Shown: positions 17,346-26,332, counted from the first letter of the stretch. The stretch is DNA of 64,000 nt from Anaerolineae bacterium (GCA_023151115.1 JAKLJP010000020.1:1-64000); one strand, 5' to 3'. A program made the numbers and translations. The notes: a model not told the origin generated them from the letters alone.

Positions 17346-18578
17346 ATGGAAAAATTTAGCTCAAAAGTAATTAGTCTGTTTTACCCACTCGGATTGGTCT
17401 TTAGTTTGGGCCTGCTCATTCTATCGGCGTGCGGCGGCAGGCCCGTTGTTGAGGCGACGCCCACTTCGCCGCTCGAAGCGACGCAAGCGGTGGAAGTCGT
17501 TTTGGTTGTGGCGACCAGTTCCAGTACACCTGTTCCTCGACCAACCAATACTCCAACTACAACCCCAACCGCCACCCAGACCCCGATCCCTACCAATACT
17601 CCCAGCCCGACTTCTACCTCAACCCCAACGCCGACTCCCACCCCCACTCACCCCTTGATGATCCAATTTATGCGCCAGCAGGACTATCCGGGTAGCGAGA
17701 TCACCATTGAAGAAACACTGGAGGCGGGGGTCAATTATGACCGCTATCTGGTTTCCTATCTGTCCGAAGGAAACAAAATTTACGCTTTGCTGACCATTCC
17801 CCAGGGTGAAAAACCGGCCAGCGGTTGGCCGGTGGTCATTTTCAATCATGGCTACATTCCCCCGGCCCAGTACCGCACCACCGAGCGTTACGTGGCCTAT
17901 GTGGACGCCTTCGCCCGCAACGGCTACATTGTCCTCCGCTCCGATTATCGCGGGCATGGCAATTCAGAGGGTGAGGCAACCGGCGGTTATGGCTCACCGG
18001 CCTATACCATTGATGTTTTGAATGCCGTCGCTGCCGTTAAAACTTTGCCGGAAACAGACCCCAACCGGATTGGGATGTGGGGCCATTCGATGGGCGGGCA
18101 GATTACCCTGCGGGCGATGGTCACAACTTCCGATATTAAAGCCGGGATTATTTGGGCCGGAGTGGTCGCCTCGTATCCTGATATGCTGGAGCGCTGGCGT
18201 CGCCGGAGTGAAAGCAGCGGCGAGGCTACGCCCACCCCCGATCCCACCAATCCGCGCCGGCGCTGGCGGCAAGAGCTGGTTGAAACCTACGGTTCGCCGG
18301 AAGAAAACCCGGAGTTTTGGGCCTCGATCTCGCCCAACTCTTACCTGAGCGATCTGTCTGGACCCATTCAACTGCATCACGGCACGGCGGATGACTCGGT
18401 TCCGGTTGAGTTTTCGGAAACGTTACAGGCTGAAATGGAGGCTGCCGGCCAGCTGGTCGAGCTTTATCTGTATGAAAATGACAATCACAACATCTCTAAC
18501 AACTTTGAAACGGCCATGGAACGCTCCATTCAGTTTTTTGACAAGTATGTCAAGGACAGCGATGCTGTTGGGTCTTGA
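17346..18578 (+). CDS. Lipoprotein alpha/beta hydrolase (prolyl-oligopeptidase-like)
   Basis: 410 residues. Lipoprotein signal with lipobox LILSAC (C29), then a Thr/Pro repeat linker at about 60-102 of a kind common on Chloroflexota cell surfaces. The catalytic domain has oxyanion block VVIFNHGY, nucleophile S248 in GHSMGG, D350 in TADDSVP and H381 in DNHN. This is the S9/DUF-type esterase-peptidase fold; substrate cannot be read. The start lacks a good ribosome binding site. Same strand as its neighbours, separated by palindromes on both sides. Confidence 0.85.
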   Translation: MEKFSSKVISLFYPLGLVFSLGLLILSACGGRPVVEATPTSPLEATQAVEVVLVVATSSSTPVPRPTNTPTTTPTATQTPIPTNTPSPTSTSTPTPTPTPTHPLMIQFMRQQDYPGSEITIEETLEAGVNYDRYLVSYLSEGNKIYALLTIPQGEKPASGWPVVIFNHGYIPPAQYRTTERYVAYVDAFARNGYIVLRSDYRGHGNSEGEATGGYGSPAYTIDVLNAVAAVKTLPETDPNRIGMWGHSMGGQITLRAMVTTSDIKAGIIWAGVVASYPDMLERWRRRSESSGEATPTPDPTNPRRRWRQELVETYGSPEENPEFWASISPNSYLSDLSGPIQLHHGTADDSVPVEFSETLQAEMEAAGQLVELYLYENDNHNISNNFETAMERSIQFFDKYVKDSDAVGS

Positions 18579-18599
18579 GGCAGGCCGACTAATTAAGAT

Positions 18600-18703
18600 A
18601 TGACACAGAGATACGCAGAGAAGGCACAGAGGTTCACGGAGAAAAGTTTATAAACTCTCTGTGTATCTCTGTGGGTCCTTTGTGTAACTCTGTGTCCCTT
18701 GTA
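18600..18703. repeat. Dispersed palindrome, CTCTGTG word family
   Basis: Left arm of degenerate ACACAGAGATACGCAGAGA words, right arm of CTCTGTGTATCTCTGTGGG words, centre near 18650. One of the longest elements in the window. It begins about 20 bases after the hydrolase stop. Confidence 0.8.
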
Positions 18704-18708
18704 GTAGA

Positions 18709-18737
18709 TTGTAGCCCATCAATTTTTGGACTATAAT
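18709..18737 (+). promoter_or_regulatory. Probable larA promoter
   Basis: TTGTAG, exact 17-base spacer, TATAAT at 18732-18737, thirty bases before the start codon. Confidence 0.65.
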
Positions 18738-18766
18738 GGCTTCACCCTGCTTTGAGGAGGAAAGCC

Positions 18767-20041
18767 ATGCAAGTTGATCTGGCTTATGGTCAAACCGGCC
18801 TGACAGTTGAATTGCCCGATACCAGCGATATTATTTCCGCCCGTTTTGTGCCGGGTCTGCCTGACGAGGCTGCTGCCCTGCGCGCCGCCTTACGCCAGCC
18901 GATTGGTTCAGCGCCCCTGGCGGCGAAGGTCAAGCCGGGCGATAAAGTGGTGATTGCCCACAGCGACATTACCCGCGCTACCCCCAACGACCGGATTTTG
19001 CCCGTCATCCTGGCCGAACTGGCCGAAGCCGGCATCGCCCGGCAGGATATCACCCTGCTCAACGCCCTGGGCACCCATCGCCAGCAGACCGAAGCGGAGC
19101 TGCGGACCATGCTGGGCCACGCAATTGTGGATAATTACCGCTGTCTCCAGCACAACGCTTACGACGATTCGATTCTGGTTTCACTGGGCCAAACATCGTT
19201 TGGTTATCCGGTGCGGATCAACCGCCATTTTATGGAGGCGGATGTGCGGATTCTGACCGGCTTTATCGAGCCGCACTTTTTCGCCGGGTTTAGCGGCGGC
19301 CCTAAAGGCGTCCTGCCGGCCCTGGCCGGGGCCGAAAGCGTGCTGACCAACCACGGGCGCGACATGATTGCCCACCCCCAAGCTACCTGGGGCGTTACCG
19401 CCGGCAACCCCATCTGGGAAGAGATGCGCGAAGTAGCCCTACGGACCAACCCCACCTTTTTGCTCAATGTGACTCTCAACAACCGGCGTGAAATCACCGG
19501 CGTGTTTGCCGGCGATTTGCTGGCGGCGCATACGGCCGGCTGCGCCTTTGTGCGGGAGCAGGCCATGGTCAAGGTGGCCGAACCGTATGATGTCGTCATC
19601 ACCACCAACAGCGGCTACCCGCTCGATCAGAATCTTTACCAGGCGGTTAAAGGCATGAGCGCGGCCAACCAGATTGTACGAGCTGGCGGCGCGATTATTG
19701 TCGCCGCTGCCTGCGCCGATGGCCTGCCCAACCACGGCTTGTACGCCCAACTCCTGGCCGAGGCTGGCTCGCCGCAGGGGGTGCTGGATATGCTGGCCCG
19801 GCCTGGCTTTAGCGAGCAGGATCAGTGGCAGGTCCAGATTCAGGCCATGATCCAACTGCGGGCCGAGGTGCATGTCTACAGCGATGGTCTGACCGACGCC
19901 CAAATTAGTGGGGCGCTCTTTACCCCCTGCCGCAGCATCGAGCGAACGGTGGCCTGTTTGCAGGACAGGTACGGCCCGCAGGCCCGCCTCTGCGCCATTC
20001 CTGATGGACCGCAAACGATTGCGTATGTTAGCCCCGCTTAA
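18767..20041 (+). CDS. larA: Nickel-pincer lactate racemase-family protein LarA
   Basis: 424 residues from ATG 18767 (GAGGAGG six bases upstream; a TTG at 18752 overlaps that site). LarA enzymes racemise 2-hydroxy acids through a Ni-pincer nucleotide bound to a lysine. The expected residues are all in place with family spacing: D67 and R70 (HSDITRATP), H104 (GTHR), H170 and K180 (EPHFFAGFSGGPKG), and H196 sixteen residues later. No larB, larC or larE in the window, so cofactor genes must be elsewhere if the protein is active. The substrate may be lactate or another hydroxy acid. Confidence 0.9.
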   Translation: MQVDLAYGQTGLTVELPDTSDIISARFVPGLPDEAAALRAALRQPIGSAPLAAKVKPGDKVVIAHSDITRATPNDRILPVILAELAEAGIARQDITLLNALGTHRQQTEAELRTMLGHAIVDNYRCLQHNAYDDSILVSLGQTSFGYPVRINRHFMEADVRILTGFIEPHFFAGFSGGPKGVLPALAGAESVLTNHGRDMIAHPQATWGVTAGNPIWEEMREVALRTNPTFLLNVTLNNRREITGVFAGDLLAAHTAGCAFVREQAMVKVAEPYDVVITTNSGYPLDQNLYQAVKGMSAANQIVRAGGAIIVAAACADGLPNHGLYAQLLAEAGSPQGVLDMLARPGFSEQDQWQVQIQAMIQLRAEVHVYSDGLTDAQISGALFTPCRSIERTVACLQDRYGPQARLCAIPDGPQTIAYVSPA

Positions 20042-20074
20042 GTCTCAATGGTATAATTTCAGCTTACCGCCCGA

Positions 20075-20325
20075 CGATTTAAATCACGAATGTCACAAAT
20101 AGACAAATGACGCCAATTTTTAGTTAAATTTTTAGGCAGGGTTCAAGTTAGATTGACACTTTTTAGCCGGTAAAACGTAAAACGTAAAGCGTAATGGCTG
20201 ATTGTCGAAAAATCATTACGTTTTACGTTTTACGAATGTCAATCTAACTCATCGGGTTGCTGAACCTTGCCAATTTTTACTAATTTATTCGTGATATTCG
20301 CTCATTTGTGCCATTCGTGATGAAA
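20075..20325. repeat. Nested (concentric) palindromes
   Basis: Three inverted repeats share one centre near 20205. Inner: GTAAAACGTAAAACGTAAAG against ATTACGTTTTACGTTTTAC. Middle: GTTCAAGTTAGATTGACA against TGTCAATCTAACTC...GAACC. Outer: AATCACGAATGTCACAAAT and CAAATG against ATTCGTGATATTCGCTCATT and TTCGTGAT. The gap holds no gene. Confidence 0.75.
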
Positions 20326-20392
20326 ACCCCAACTTTTTGCCTAAAGTGTCAGAGGCGGTAGTTTAGACATTTTTTTGGTTAGGAGTGGCAAT

Positions 20393-21103
20393 ATGGCCCA
20401 AGACACTTTATACAAAGAATGTCCCCTCTGCATCCAGGGCAGCGTGGTGCGAGCAGAGGGTGGAGCAACCTATCGCTGCACCCACTGTGGGTTAATGCTG
20501 AAAGAACGCTCACTGCTGGGGCTGTTCAAAAAGGGAAACTTTGCCGTGGCCGATTTTGGTCGGGGTGACTATAGCCTGGCCCGGCAGTCGCTTAAAGATG
20601 TGACCCTACCGCCCGATGCTTTAAAGATTACCCTGGGGAATGTTTACGCTGACCCGCAGTTGGCGGCCATTGCCAGTGGCTCGTTAGATTTATTGCGCCC
20701 GGTTAGAACGGTGCTGGCCCAGGTGATTTTGGAGCAGCTTAACGAAGTCTGCCATCTACAGGTCAATGGGCTGCGCCGAGGCCACGGCCAACCTTTGCCG
20801 GAAGGTGGGCAGTACCAGCCGCTCCAGCCCGTCCCCAGGGAGGGCATGGTCTGGCAGGATCAGGGCAACTTGTTTTGTACCAACCAACGCCTGGTCTTTC
20901 CCAGCGGTAGCTTCACCTTTATTCGCATGGATCGAAAATTGACCGGTCTGCAAGCCTTCACCGATGGGATAGGTGTGCAGCGCAAAGGCGAGGCGTATGC
21001 CACTTATTTTGTCGGCTGTTACCCCCACGAAGCGGCTTTGGTGACCGCTTACGTCTTGGCTAAGCTGCCGGCGCTACAACCGGCTGCGGAGACGCAGGGC
21101 TGA
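20393..21103 (+). CDS. Zinc-ribbon protein of unknown function
   Basis: 236 residues from ATG 20393, with AGGAG about eight bases upstream. The N-terminus has a four-cysteine zinc ribbon (CPLC ... CTHC, residues about 10-35). The rest is not recognised: a central region with LDLLRPVRTVLAQVILEQLNE and a C-terminal part (GNLFCTNQRLVF, IRMDRKLTGLQAFTDGIGVQRKG) that reads like a GRAM/PH-type membrane-associated beta domain. No membrane segment. Alone on its transcript, flanked by palindromes. Confidence 0.6.
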   Translation: MAQDTLYKECPLCIQGSVVRAEGGATYRCTHCGLMLKERSLLGLFKKGNFAVADFGRGDYSLARQSLKDVTLPPDALKITLGNVYADPQLAAIASGSLDLLRPVRTVLAQVILEQLNEVCHLQVNGLRRGHGQPLPEGGQYQPLQPVPREGMVWQDQGNLFCTNQRLVFPSGSFTFIRMDRKLTGLQAFTDGIGVQRKGEAYATYFVGCYPHEAALVTAYVLAKLPALQPAAETQG

Positions 21104-21117
21104 GATTGACGGATACG

Positions 21118-21305
21118 CCGTATCAGTGGATCCAAATTTCCCGTAGGGTGGCATCCCTATGCCGCCCGCTGATGTATAGGGCTGCGCCAGCTACGGTGAA
21201 AAATTGGATCTACTGAGTATCAGTGGATCCAATTTTGAGGGGCCAGCATGCCCACCTGCGTGCGATGTTCGGCACGTGGGCGTGCCTCACTCCTCGGAAA
21301 ATTGG
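21118..21305. repeat. Complex repeat with GTATCAGTGGATCCAA copies
   Basis: GTATCAGTGGATCCAA occurs at 21120 and 21220, and GGATC/ATTGGATC arms recur in inverted order (ATTGGATCTACTGAGTATC, AAAATTGGATCATAA). Two palindromes lie side by side. No gene in this 400-base gap. Confidence 0.65.
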
Positions 21306-21411
21306 ATCATAATTTTGTCGAACAAGAGTTATGAGGAGGTTTCATTTGATAATATTTATAACCCTCACTATAAAAATTGCCTCTCTTTTTATCTTGTGTT
21401 AGACTCCAGGG

Positions 21412-21500
21412 GAAAATTGGAAGAATGGAAGAACGGAGGAGCCGAGGGTGGAAAATCGCCAACTTTCCAACTCTCCAACCTTCCAACCCTCCTCTTCCCT
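21412..21500. repeat. Dispersed palindrome, GGAAGA/TCCAAC words
   Basis: AATTGGAAGAATGGAAGAAC on the left, CCAACTTTCCAACTCTCCAA and CCTTCCAACCC on the right. It ends just before the ribosome binding site of the radical SAM gene and creates a spurious 22-codon N-terminal extension. Confidence 0.7.
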
Positions 21501-21513
21501 CAGGAGGACGCCT

Positions 21514-22869
21514 GTGGAAATCCGCAAAATTGTGCTCATTCATCCCGGCCGCGAAGGCCGGATTTTTGGTAAAGCGACCGCTGTGCCCTACACCCTCATG
21601 CGCCTGGCCTCCCTTGTTCCGGCGGACATCGAGGTGGAGGTGTGGGACGAAAATTGGGAATACCTGGATAACAAAATTCGCACTTTGGGCAAGCATGACC
21701 TGGTCGGCATCACCTCCAAAACCTTAGCCATCGAAACCGCCGAGCGGTACGCCCGCATCGCCCACGAGTCCGGGGTGCAAACGGTGGTCGTCGGCGGGGC
21801 GCACGCCACCCTCTTGCCTGAAGATGTGGCCCGCTGGGCCGATGTGGTCGTGACGGGTGAAGCCTATTACACCTGGCCGCAAATTATCAAAGATTTCCAA
21901 AACGACACGCTCAAACCCCACTACAATGATACTGAGTGGGCCGATTTGACCGGCGTGGCTCCGCTGACCGACCGGGTGATTGCCCAGGTAGACGAAAAGC
22001 GGCGATACTGGACCCCGCTCATGGAAATCACCCGCGGCTGCCCCCGCAACTGCTCCTTCTGCACCGCCATCCGCGTCAGCGGCCAGAAGATGCGCTTCCG
22101 CCCGGTCGAAGAGGTGGTCGAAGAGATCGAGCGCCGCCGGATTGACCGCTTCTTCCTGACCGACGACAACTTCGGCCTGGCCTTTGCCATTGACCCCGAC
22201 TACACCGAAAAGTTGTTCCTGGCCCTGGCCAAGCTGCCCCTGCGCGGCTGGACCACCCAGGCCGAAATGATGGTAGCCAAATACCCCGAACTGCTCAAGC
22301 TGGCCAAACGCGCCCACCTGGACAAATTTTTTATCGGCTTTGAGTCGGTTAACCCGGAAAACCGGCGCGAATTGGGGGGCAAAAGCAAGGGCCTGATGAA
22401 GCAGTATCAGGAAGCGATTAACGCTATTCACGCTCAAGGTCTCGGTGTGGTCGGCCTGTTTGTTTTCGGCTTTGACGCCGACACGCCTAAAGTGATGTGG
22501 GATACCTGGGAATTTGCCAAAAATTCCGGCCTCGACAGTATGAGCGCCACCATCCTGACCCCCTATCCCGGCACGCCTTTCCGCGAGCAGTTGGTCCAGG
22601 AAAACCGGCTCATCCCCGGCAAAAGCTGGCGTTATTACGACACCGCCCACGTGACCTACTATCCCCGACAAATGACCGTTGAGGAGTTTGAGCGCGAGTA
22701 CGACCGGGTTTGTCGGACCATTTATCATCCCTTCCGCATTGCTCAGCGCGGCCTGCGCGCCCTCAGCCGCCATCCCATTCCGCGCATGCCGGCCAAAGTT
22801 TTCGGCAGCTTCAGCACCGATTACGGCTACCGCCGCACCTTCGCCTGGCGGCATGCTTTTTCTTCGTAA
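21514..22869 (+). CDS. B12-binding radical SAM protein
   Basis: 451 residues from GTG 21514, chosen because AGGAGG lies six bases upstream and the protein then begins VEIRKIVLIHPG; the upstream frame is repeat sequence. Residues 1-150 form a cobalamin-binding domain (VVGGAHATLLPEDVARWADVVVTGE), followed by a radical SAM domain with the iron-sulfur motif RGCPRNCSFC and GFESVNPENRRELGGKSKG. The length and C-terminus fit the large BchE/P-methylase-like (DUF4070-bearing) group. The reaction is unknown. Monocistronic. Confidence 0.88.
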   Translation: MEIRKIVLIHPGREGRIFGKATAVPYTLMRLASLVPADIEVEVWDENWEYLDNKIRTLGKHDLVGITSKTLAIETAERYARIAHESGVQTVVVGGAHATLLPEDVARWADVVVTGEAYYTWPQIIKDFQNDTLKPHYNDTEWADLTGVAPLTDRVIAQVDEKRRYWTPLMEITRGCPRNCSFCTAIRVSGQKMRFRPVEEVVEEIERRRIDRFFLTDDNFGLAFAIDPDYTEKLFLALAKLPLRGWTTQAEMMVAKYPELLKLAKRAHLDKFFIGFESVNPENRRELGGKSKGLMKQYQEAINAIHAQGLGVVGLFVFGFDADTPKVMWDTWEFAKNSGLDSMSATILTPYPGTPFREQLVQENRLIPGKSWRYYDTAHVTYYPRQMTVEEFEREYDRVCRTIYHPFRIAQRGLRALSRHPIPRMPAKVFGSFSTDYGYRRTFAWRHAFSS

Positions 22870-22898
22870 AAACGAGGGGCGAGATTTCTCACCCCTCG

Positions 22899-23563
22899 TT
22901 AGCTTTCATCCTCAAACCAATTGCGGCCAATAGCCTGTGCTGCTTCGGTATAAAAATTTTTTATCTCCTCCCAGGATACAGGAGGAGAAGTTTCGATAGC
23001 AGCTTGCTGTTCGGCCACAGAAAAATCTACCAAACTATCCAGGACCATCATTCCAAAATCACGAGTGTGAGGATATTTCTCCTGGCCTCGCTCAAGCAAC
23101 TCGGTGAGTGGCAAATGTTGAGCAATGAAATAGAGGTCATAAAAATCTTTTCTGACCCCCCGGCTGGCAATAGCATCTAACTTCATTAAGCCAATGTCCA
23201 GCAGGCCGGCCAAAGCGACACCCTCAACCGTTGTTGTTTCCGCTAACAAAGGGTAGCCATAACCAAAGAACCCAACAGCGGTCCCTTGCACATCCAGGAG
23301 TAAACTGCCCACCACATCGTGGACGATCTGAAAGGAGAAGTGAGGGCGCAAGGCGGTGACAATTTCTCGGCGGCTTTCATCCAAGAGTTCGTCACTGACA
23401 GAGAAGAAATCTAAATCTACTGAGACGCGATTAACTGGAGTGCTAGGGCCGTTCCACCGGCCAGGTAAAAGCGTTTGGCAAACGGCTGGTGTCCCACTTG
23501 AACGATGATCTCTTGCAACAGAGGTAATACCTGCTCCCAATGAGGCTGAGTTAATATGGCCAT
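22899..23563 (-). pseudogene. AbiEii-family nucleotidyltransferase toxin, frameshifted
   Basis: Begins at ATG 23563 (AILTQPHWEQVLPLLQEI) and runs to FYLAGGTALALQL, where the frame ends at a nearby stop. The next conserved block, RVSVDLDFFS with the nucleotidyltransferase acidic pair, continues in the other frame to LGRNWFEDES-like C-terminus at 22899. Adding one base near 23425-23435 would join them into the canonical GGTALALQL.NRVSVDLDFF. The family forms type IV toxin-antitoxin pairs. It is either inactivated, programmed or a sequencing error. Overlaps the upstream partner gene by 13 bases. Confidence 0.8.
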
Positions 23564-23841
23564 ATCCCTTTCCGTTGAGGAAGGTTCTGCAAACCAAAAT
23601 AAGAAGCCCAAAACCCGCACCGACGGCGAGGCAACGTCCGCCAACCGGCCTCACGCACCCAGGCCGCCAATCGCGCCGAGCCGTAGTGGGCAAAGAGCCA
23701 GCGTAACTCGGCCCGGTTGCCGTAAGCCAAGGTGCGCTCAATGATGGTAAAGGCATCCTCATCAGGGGTCAATTTTTCCAGGTCGTATTCCTGAAAGGCA
23801 AATTGTAAGCTGCGGGGGATACCATTGGCTGTAAATTCCAT
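23551..23841 (-). CDS. Small partner of the AbiEii-like gene (DUF6922-like)
   Basis: 96 residues. IPRSLQFAFQEYDLEKLTPD followed by RTLAYGNRAELRWLFAHYG resembles short proteins (DUF6922, from memory) regularly encoded just before AbiEii/AbiGii nucleotidyltransferases. Its stop overlaps the start of that gene, so the two form an operon and a likely toxin-antitoxin pair in which this would be the antitoxin. No DNA-binding motif is obvious. The C-terminus after residue 75 may be altered. Confidence 0.6.
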   Translation of the reverse strand: MEFTANGIPRSLQFAFQEYDLEKLTPDEDAFTIIERTLAYGNRAELRWLFAHYGSARLAAWVREAGWRTLPRRRCGFWASYFGLQNLPQRKGIWPY

Positions 23842-23938
23842 CTCAAACCTTAAACTTGCACGTTGTCTCGAAGGTGATACTATAATATACTTGGATTAAT
23901 TTTCGTGCAATATTACTGAATGAAGGCTTTTTTGGATA

Positions 23939-24271
23939 ATGACTCAGATTGCTGAAATGCCCACTCTAAAAGACATCCAACAAATTGTCAAGCAGATTGT
24001 GACGCATTTCCACCCGCAGAAAGTAATATTGTTTGGCTCCTATGCTCACAGAACAACAGTAACAGTGGATAGTGATGTAGATTTACTGGTTTTGATGGAA
24101 ACCGATGAACAGCCCCTCCACGCTGCGGCGCGGATCGCTGCGGCTGTTGACCATCCTTTCCCACTGGACATCATTGTTTCCACGCCAACAGATTTTGAAG
24201 CGTCGTTAGCCCGCCGGGGAAATTTTGCGACTCAGGTAGCCAAAGAAGGCGTTGTTCTCTATGAAGCCTGA
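23939..24271 (+). CDS. MNT-type nucleotidyltransferase (antitoxin of HEPN/MNT pair)
   Basis: 110 residues. Minimal nucleotidyltransferase with GSYAHRTTVTVDSDVDLLV: the GSxx and DxD catalytic motif is intact. In characterised HEPN/MNT modules the MNT protein is the antitoxin and modifies the HEPN toxin with AMP. The gene overlaps the HEPN gene by 11 bases. Its promoter probably lies in the 97-base divergent region (TATAAT near 23880) shared with the AbiEii-type pair. Confidence 0.85.
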   Translation: MTQIAEMPTLKDIQQIVKQIVTHFHPQKVILFGSYAHRTTVTVDSDVDLLVLMETDEQPLHAAARIAAAVDHPFPLDIIVSTPTDFEASLARRGNFATQVAKEGVVLYEA

Positions 24272-24641
24272 AACCCAGGAATGGTTTGACAAGGCTGAGG
24301 GAGATTGGAAGGTAGCCAGGCGCGAGATTCGCACCAAAAGCCCCGTCTGGAATGTGGTTTGTTTTTTGGCCGAGCAGTGCGCCGAAAAATATCTGAAAGG
24401 GTTTTTGGAAGAGCACAATATCGCGTTTCGCAAGACGCACGATTTAGTGGTTTTGCTGAACTCAAGCGGCGGGCTGCTGTCCGAATTGGACGCTCTGAAA
24501 CCGGAGTTGGCCCATCTCAGTACCTTTGGTTTGGCTATCCGTTATCCGGGAGCCGAGGCAGACCGTTCAGCCACAAAAGAGGCGATGAAAACGGCTGAAA
24601 CGGTGCGTTCTGTGATTCGGGCCAAACTGAACCTGCCCTAG
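24261..24641 (+). CDS. HEPN-domain toxin
   Basis: 126 residues from ATG 24261, overlapping the nucleotidyltransferase gene. The helical HEPN fold is recognisable: WFDKAEGDWKVAR, NVVCFLAEQCAEKYLKGFL and the conserved FRKTHDLVVLL segment with the Arg/His pair of the RNase motif. HEPN toxins of this kind cut RNA; here the partner is directly upstream. An internal histidine and lysine arrangement is typical of PF05168 members, but activity is inferred only. Confidence 0.85.
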   Translation: MKPETQEWFDKAEGDWKVARREIRTKSPVWNVVCFLAEQCAEKYLKGFLEEHNIAFRKTHDLVVLLNSSGGLLSELDALKPELAHLSTFGLAIRYPGAEADRSATKEAMKTAETVRSVIRAKLNLP

Positions 24642-24700
24642 TGGAATGTCTACTGAGAAGTAACCGGCACAACTTCGTACCGAATATCTGGCCAGGTATA

Positions 24701-26284
24701 TCACATCTCCCGCAATTTGAACCTTTGAATTTTCCCCGTGGCCGTCTTCGGCAGTTCCTTGACAAAGACAACCCAGCGCGGACGTTTGTAAGCGGCCATC
24801 TTTTCTTTACAGTATTCGATCAACTCGTTCCCAAATTCAGCCGAAGCAGGATAGCCCTCCTGCAAAACCACAAAGGCTTTGGGCTTGATCAGGTTATCCT
24901 TATCGGCAGAGCCAATGACCGCACACTCCAGCACGGCCGGGTGGCTGATCAAGGTGCTTTCGACCTCCACCGGCGAGACCCAGATGCCGCCGACCTTGAG
25001 CATGTCGTCGGAGCGACCGGCGTGCCAGTAGTAGCCATCCTCGTCCACGTAATATTTGTCGCCGGTTACCAGCCACTCGCCCTGGAAGGTGCGCTGGCTG
25101 CGCTCGTACTGGTGCAGGTAAAATAAGGCCGCCGTCTCTCCCTTGACCAATAAATTGCCAATCTCGCCCTGGGACACTTCCTGGCCGTCCCCATCCACGA
25201 TTTTTAGCTCATAACCGGCGAAGGGCTTGCCGCTGCTGCCGGGGCGAATGTCGCCGGGGCGGTTGGAGATGAAGATGTGAAAATTCTCGGTCGAGCCGAT
25301 GCCGTCAATAATATCCAGCCCGGTCTTTTCCTTCCAGGCGTGCCAGAGGGGCGCAGGCAGCGACTCGCCCGCCGAGACGCACAGCCGCAGCGAGGACAGG
25401 TCGTATTTTGAGGTAAACTCCGGAACGGCCATCATAGCTGCGTAGCCCGTCGGAGCGTTGTAGAGAATCGTCGGCTTAAAACGGTCAACTATTTCCAGGA
25501 CATTGGTGGCAATGCGCGGCGGCCCGGCGAACAGAACCGTACTCGCGCCCACGTACCAGGGGAAGATCAGGTTGCCGCCCGTGCCAAAGGTAAAGAACAA
25601 CTTGGCCGCCGAGAAGGTCCGGTCGCTTTCACGCAGGCCCAGCACGTTTACGCCCCACAGTTGGGCGGTCAGCGGGTAATCTTTGTGGCTGTGCAAAATT
25701 CCTTTGGGTTCGCCGGTGGTGCCGCTGGAGTAGTTGAGCGAGCAGAAATCGTCCCGGTGGGTGGGGGCGGTCTTGAGTTTGGTAGATTCACTGCTAATCC
25801 AATCGGAGTAGCGGAGGAGGTGCCCTCCCCCAGCCCCTCCCAGGGGGAGGGGAGTATCATGGGACCCAATAACGATAATATGTTCCAAAAACTCCTGCTG
25901 GGCGCGGATGGCCTCGATGGCCGGCAGGAGGGCCTGGTGAACAATCAAAACGCGGGCGCGGCTGTCGCGCAGAATGTAGTCATACTCGTGGGGTTTGAGC
26001 AAGGTGTTCATGCCCACAGCAATGGCCCCAATTTTGAAAATACCAAAGAAGGAAGTGACCCACTCCGCCCCGTCGAGCGACAGCAGGCCGACAAAGTCGC
26101 CCAAACGCACGCCTAATTTCTTGAGCGCGTTGCCCACCTGGTTGGCCTCGGCGGCCACCTGGCCGAAGGTCAGCTCTCGCTCCGGGCTATATAACGCCAC
26201 CTTATTGGCGCGTTGGGCCAGGTTACGTTCCAAAATATCTACGGCATTGTAATATAGTGGAAGATCTGCTGCACGCATCGTCAT
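24701..26284 (-). CDS. Benzoate-CoA ligase-family enzyme
   Basis: 527 residues, ANL superfamily. Activates an aromatic acid with ATP to the acyl-AMP and then the CoA thioester. P-loop YSSGTTGEPKG, motif GIGSTENFHIF, and hinge/catalytic GRSDDMLKVGGIWVSP with C-terminal lysine in KTATGKIQR are intact. Closest to benzoate/2-aminobenzoate-CoA ligases. Residues about 144-155 (TPLPLGGAGGGH) are encoded by a palindromic repeat inserted in frame. It is the last gene of a minus-strand set for an aminobenzoyl-CoA-type pathway. AAAGGAG precedes the start; a second ATG at 26278 is equally possible. Confidence 0.9.
   Translation of the reverse strand: MTMRAADLPLYYNAVDILERNLAQRANKVALYSPERELTFGQVAAEANQVGNALKKLGVRLGDFVGLLSLDGAEWVTSFFGIFKIGAIAVGMNTLLKPHEYDYILRDSRARVLIVHQALLPAIEAIRAQQEFLEHIIVIGSHDTPLPLGGAGGGHLLRYSDWISSESTKLKTAPTHRDDFCSLNYSSGTTGEPKGILHSHKDYPLTAQLWGVNVLGLRESDRTFSAAKLFFTFGTGGNLIFPWYVGASTVLFAGPPRIATNVLEIVDRFKPTILYNAPTGYAAMMAVPEFTSKYDLSSLRLCVSAGESLPAPLWHAWKEKTGLDIIDGIGSTENFHIFISNRPGDIRPGSSGKPFAGYELKIVDGDGQEVSQGEIGNLLVKGETAALFYLHQYERSQRTFQGEWLVTGDKYYVDEDGYYWHAGRSDDMLKVGGIWVSPVEVESTLISHPAVLECAVIGSADKDNLIKPKAFVVLQEGYPASAEFGNELIEYCKEKMAAYKRPRWVVFVKELPKTATGKIQRFKLREM
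25823..25852. repeat. C-rich palindrome inserted inside the CoA-ligase gene
   Basis: CCCTCCCCCAGCCCCTCCC followed by AGGGGGAGGGG. It reads through in frame, adding a Gly/Pro-rich loop between the GSHD and LLRYSDW segments. Confidence 0.75.
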
Positions 26285-26332
26285 TGACTCCTTTGTTGTT
26301 TAGCCTCGTTGCTAAAAAAATTGACCATTAAA

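Noticed and set aside
17381..17647. Val/Gly-repeat protein antisense to the hydrolase linker
   Set aside because: Mirror of the Thr/Pro linker codons; not a gene.
21724..22854. 376-codon open frame antisense to the radical SAM gene
   Set aside because: Shadow frame without recognisable domains or ribosome binding site.
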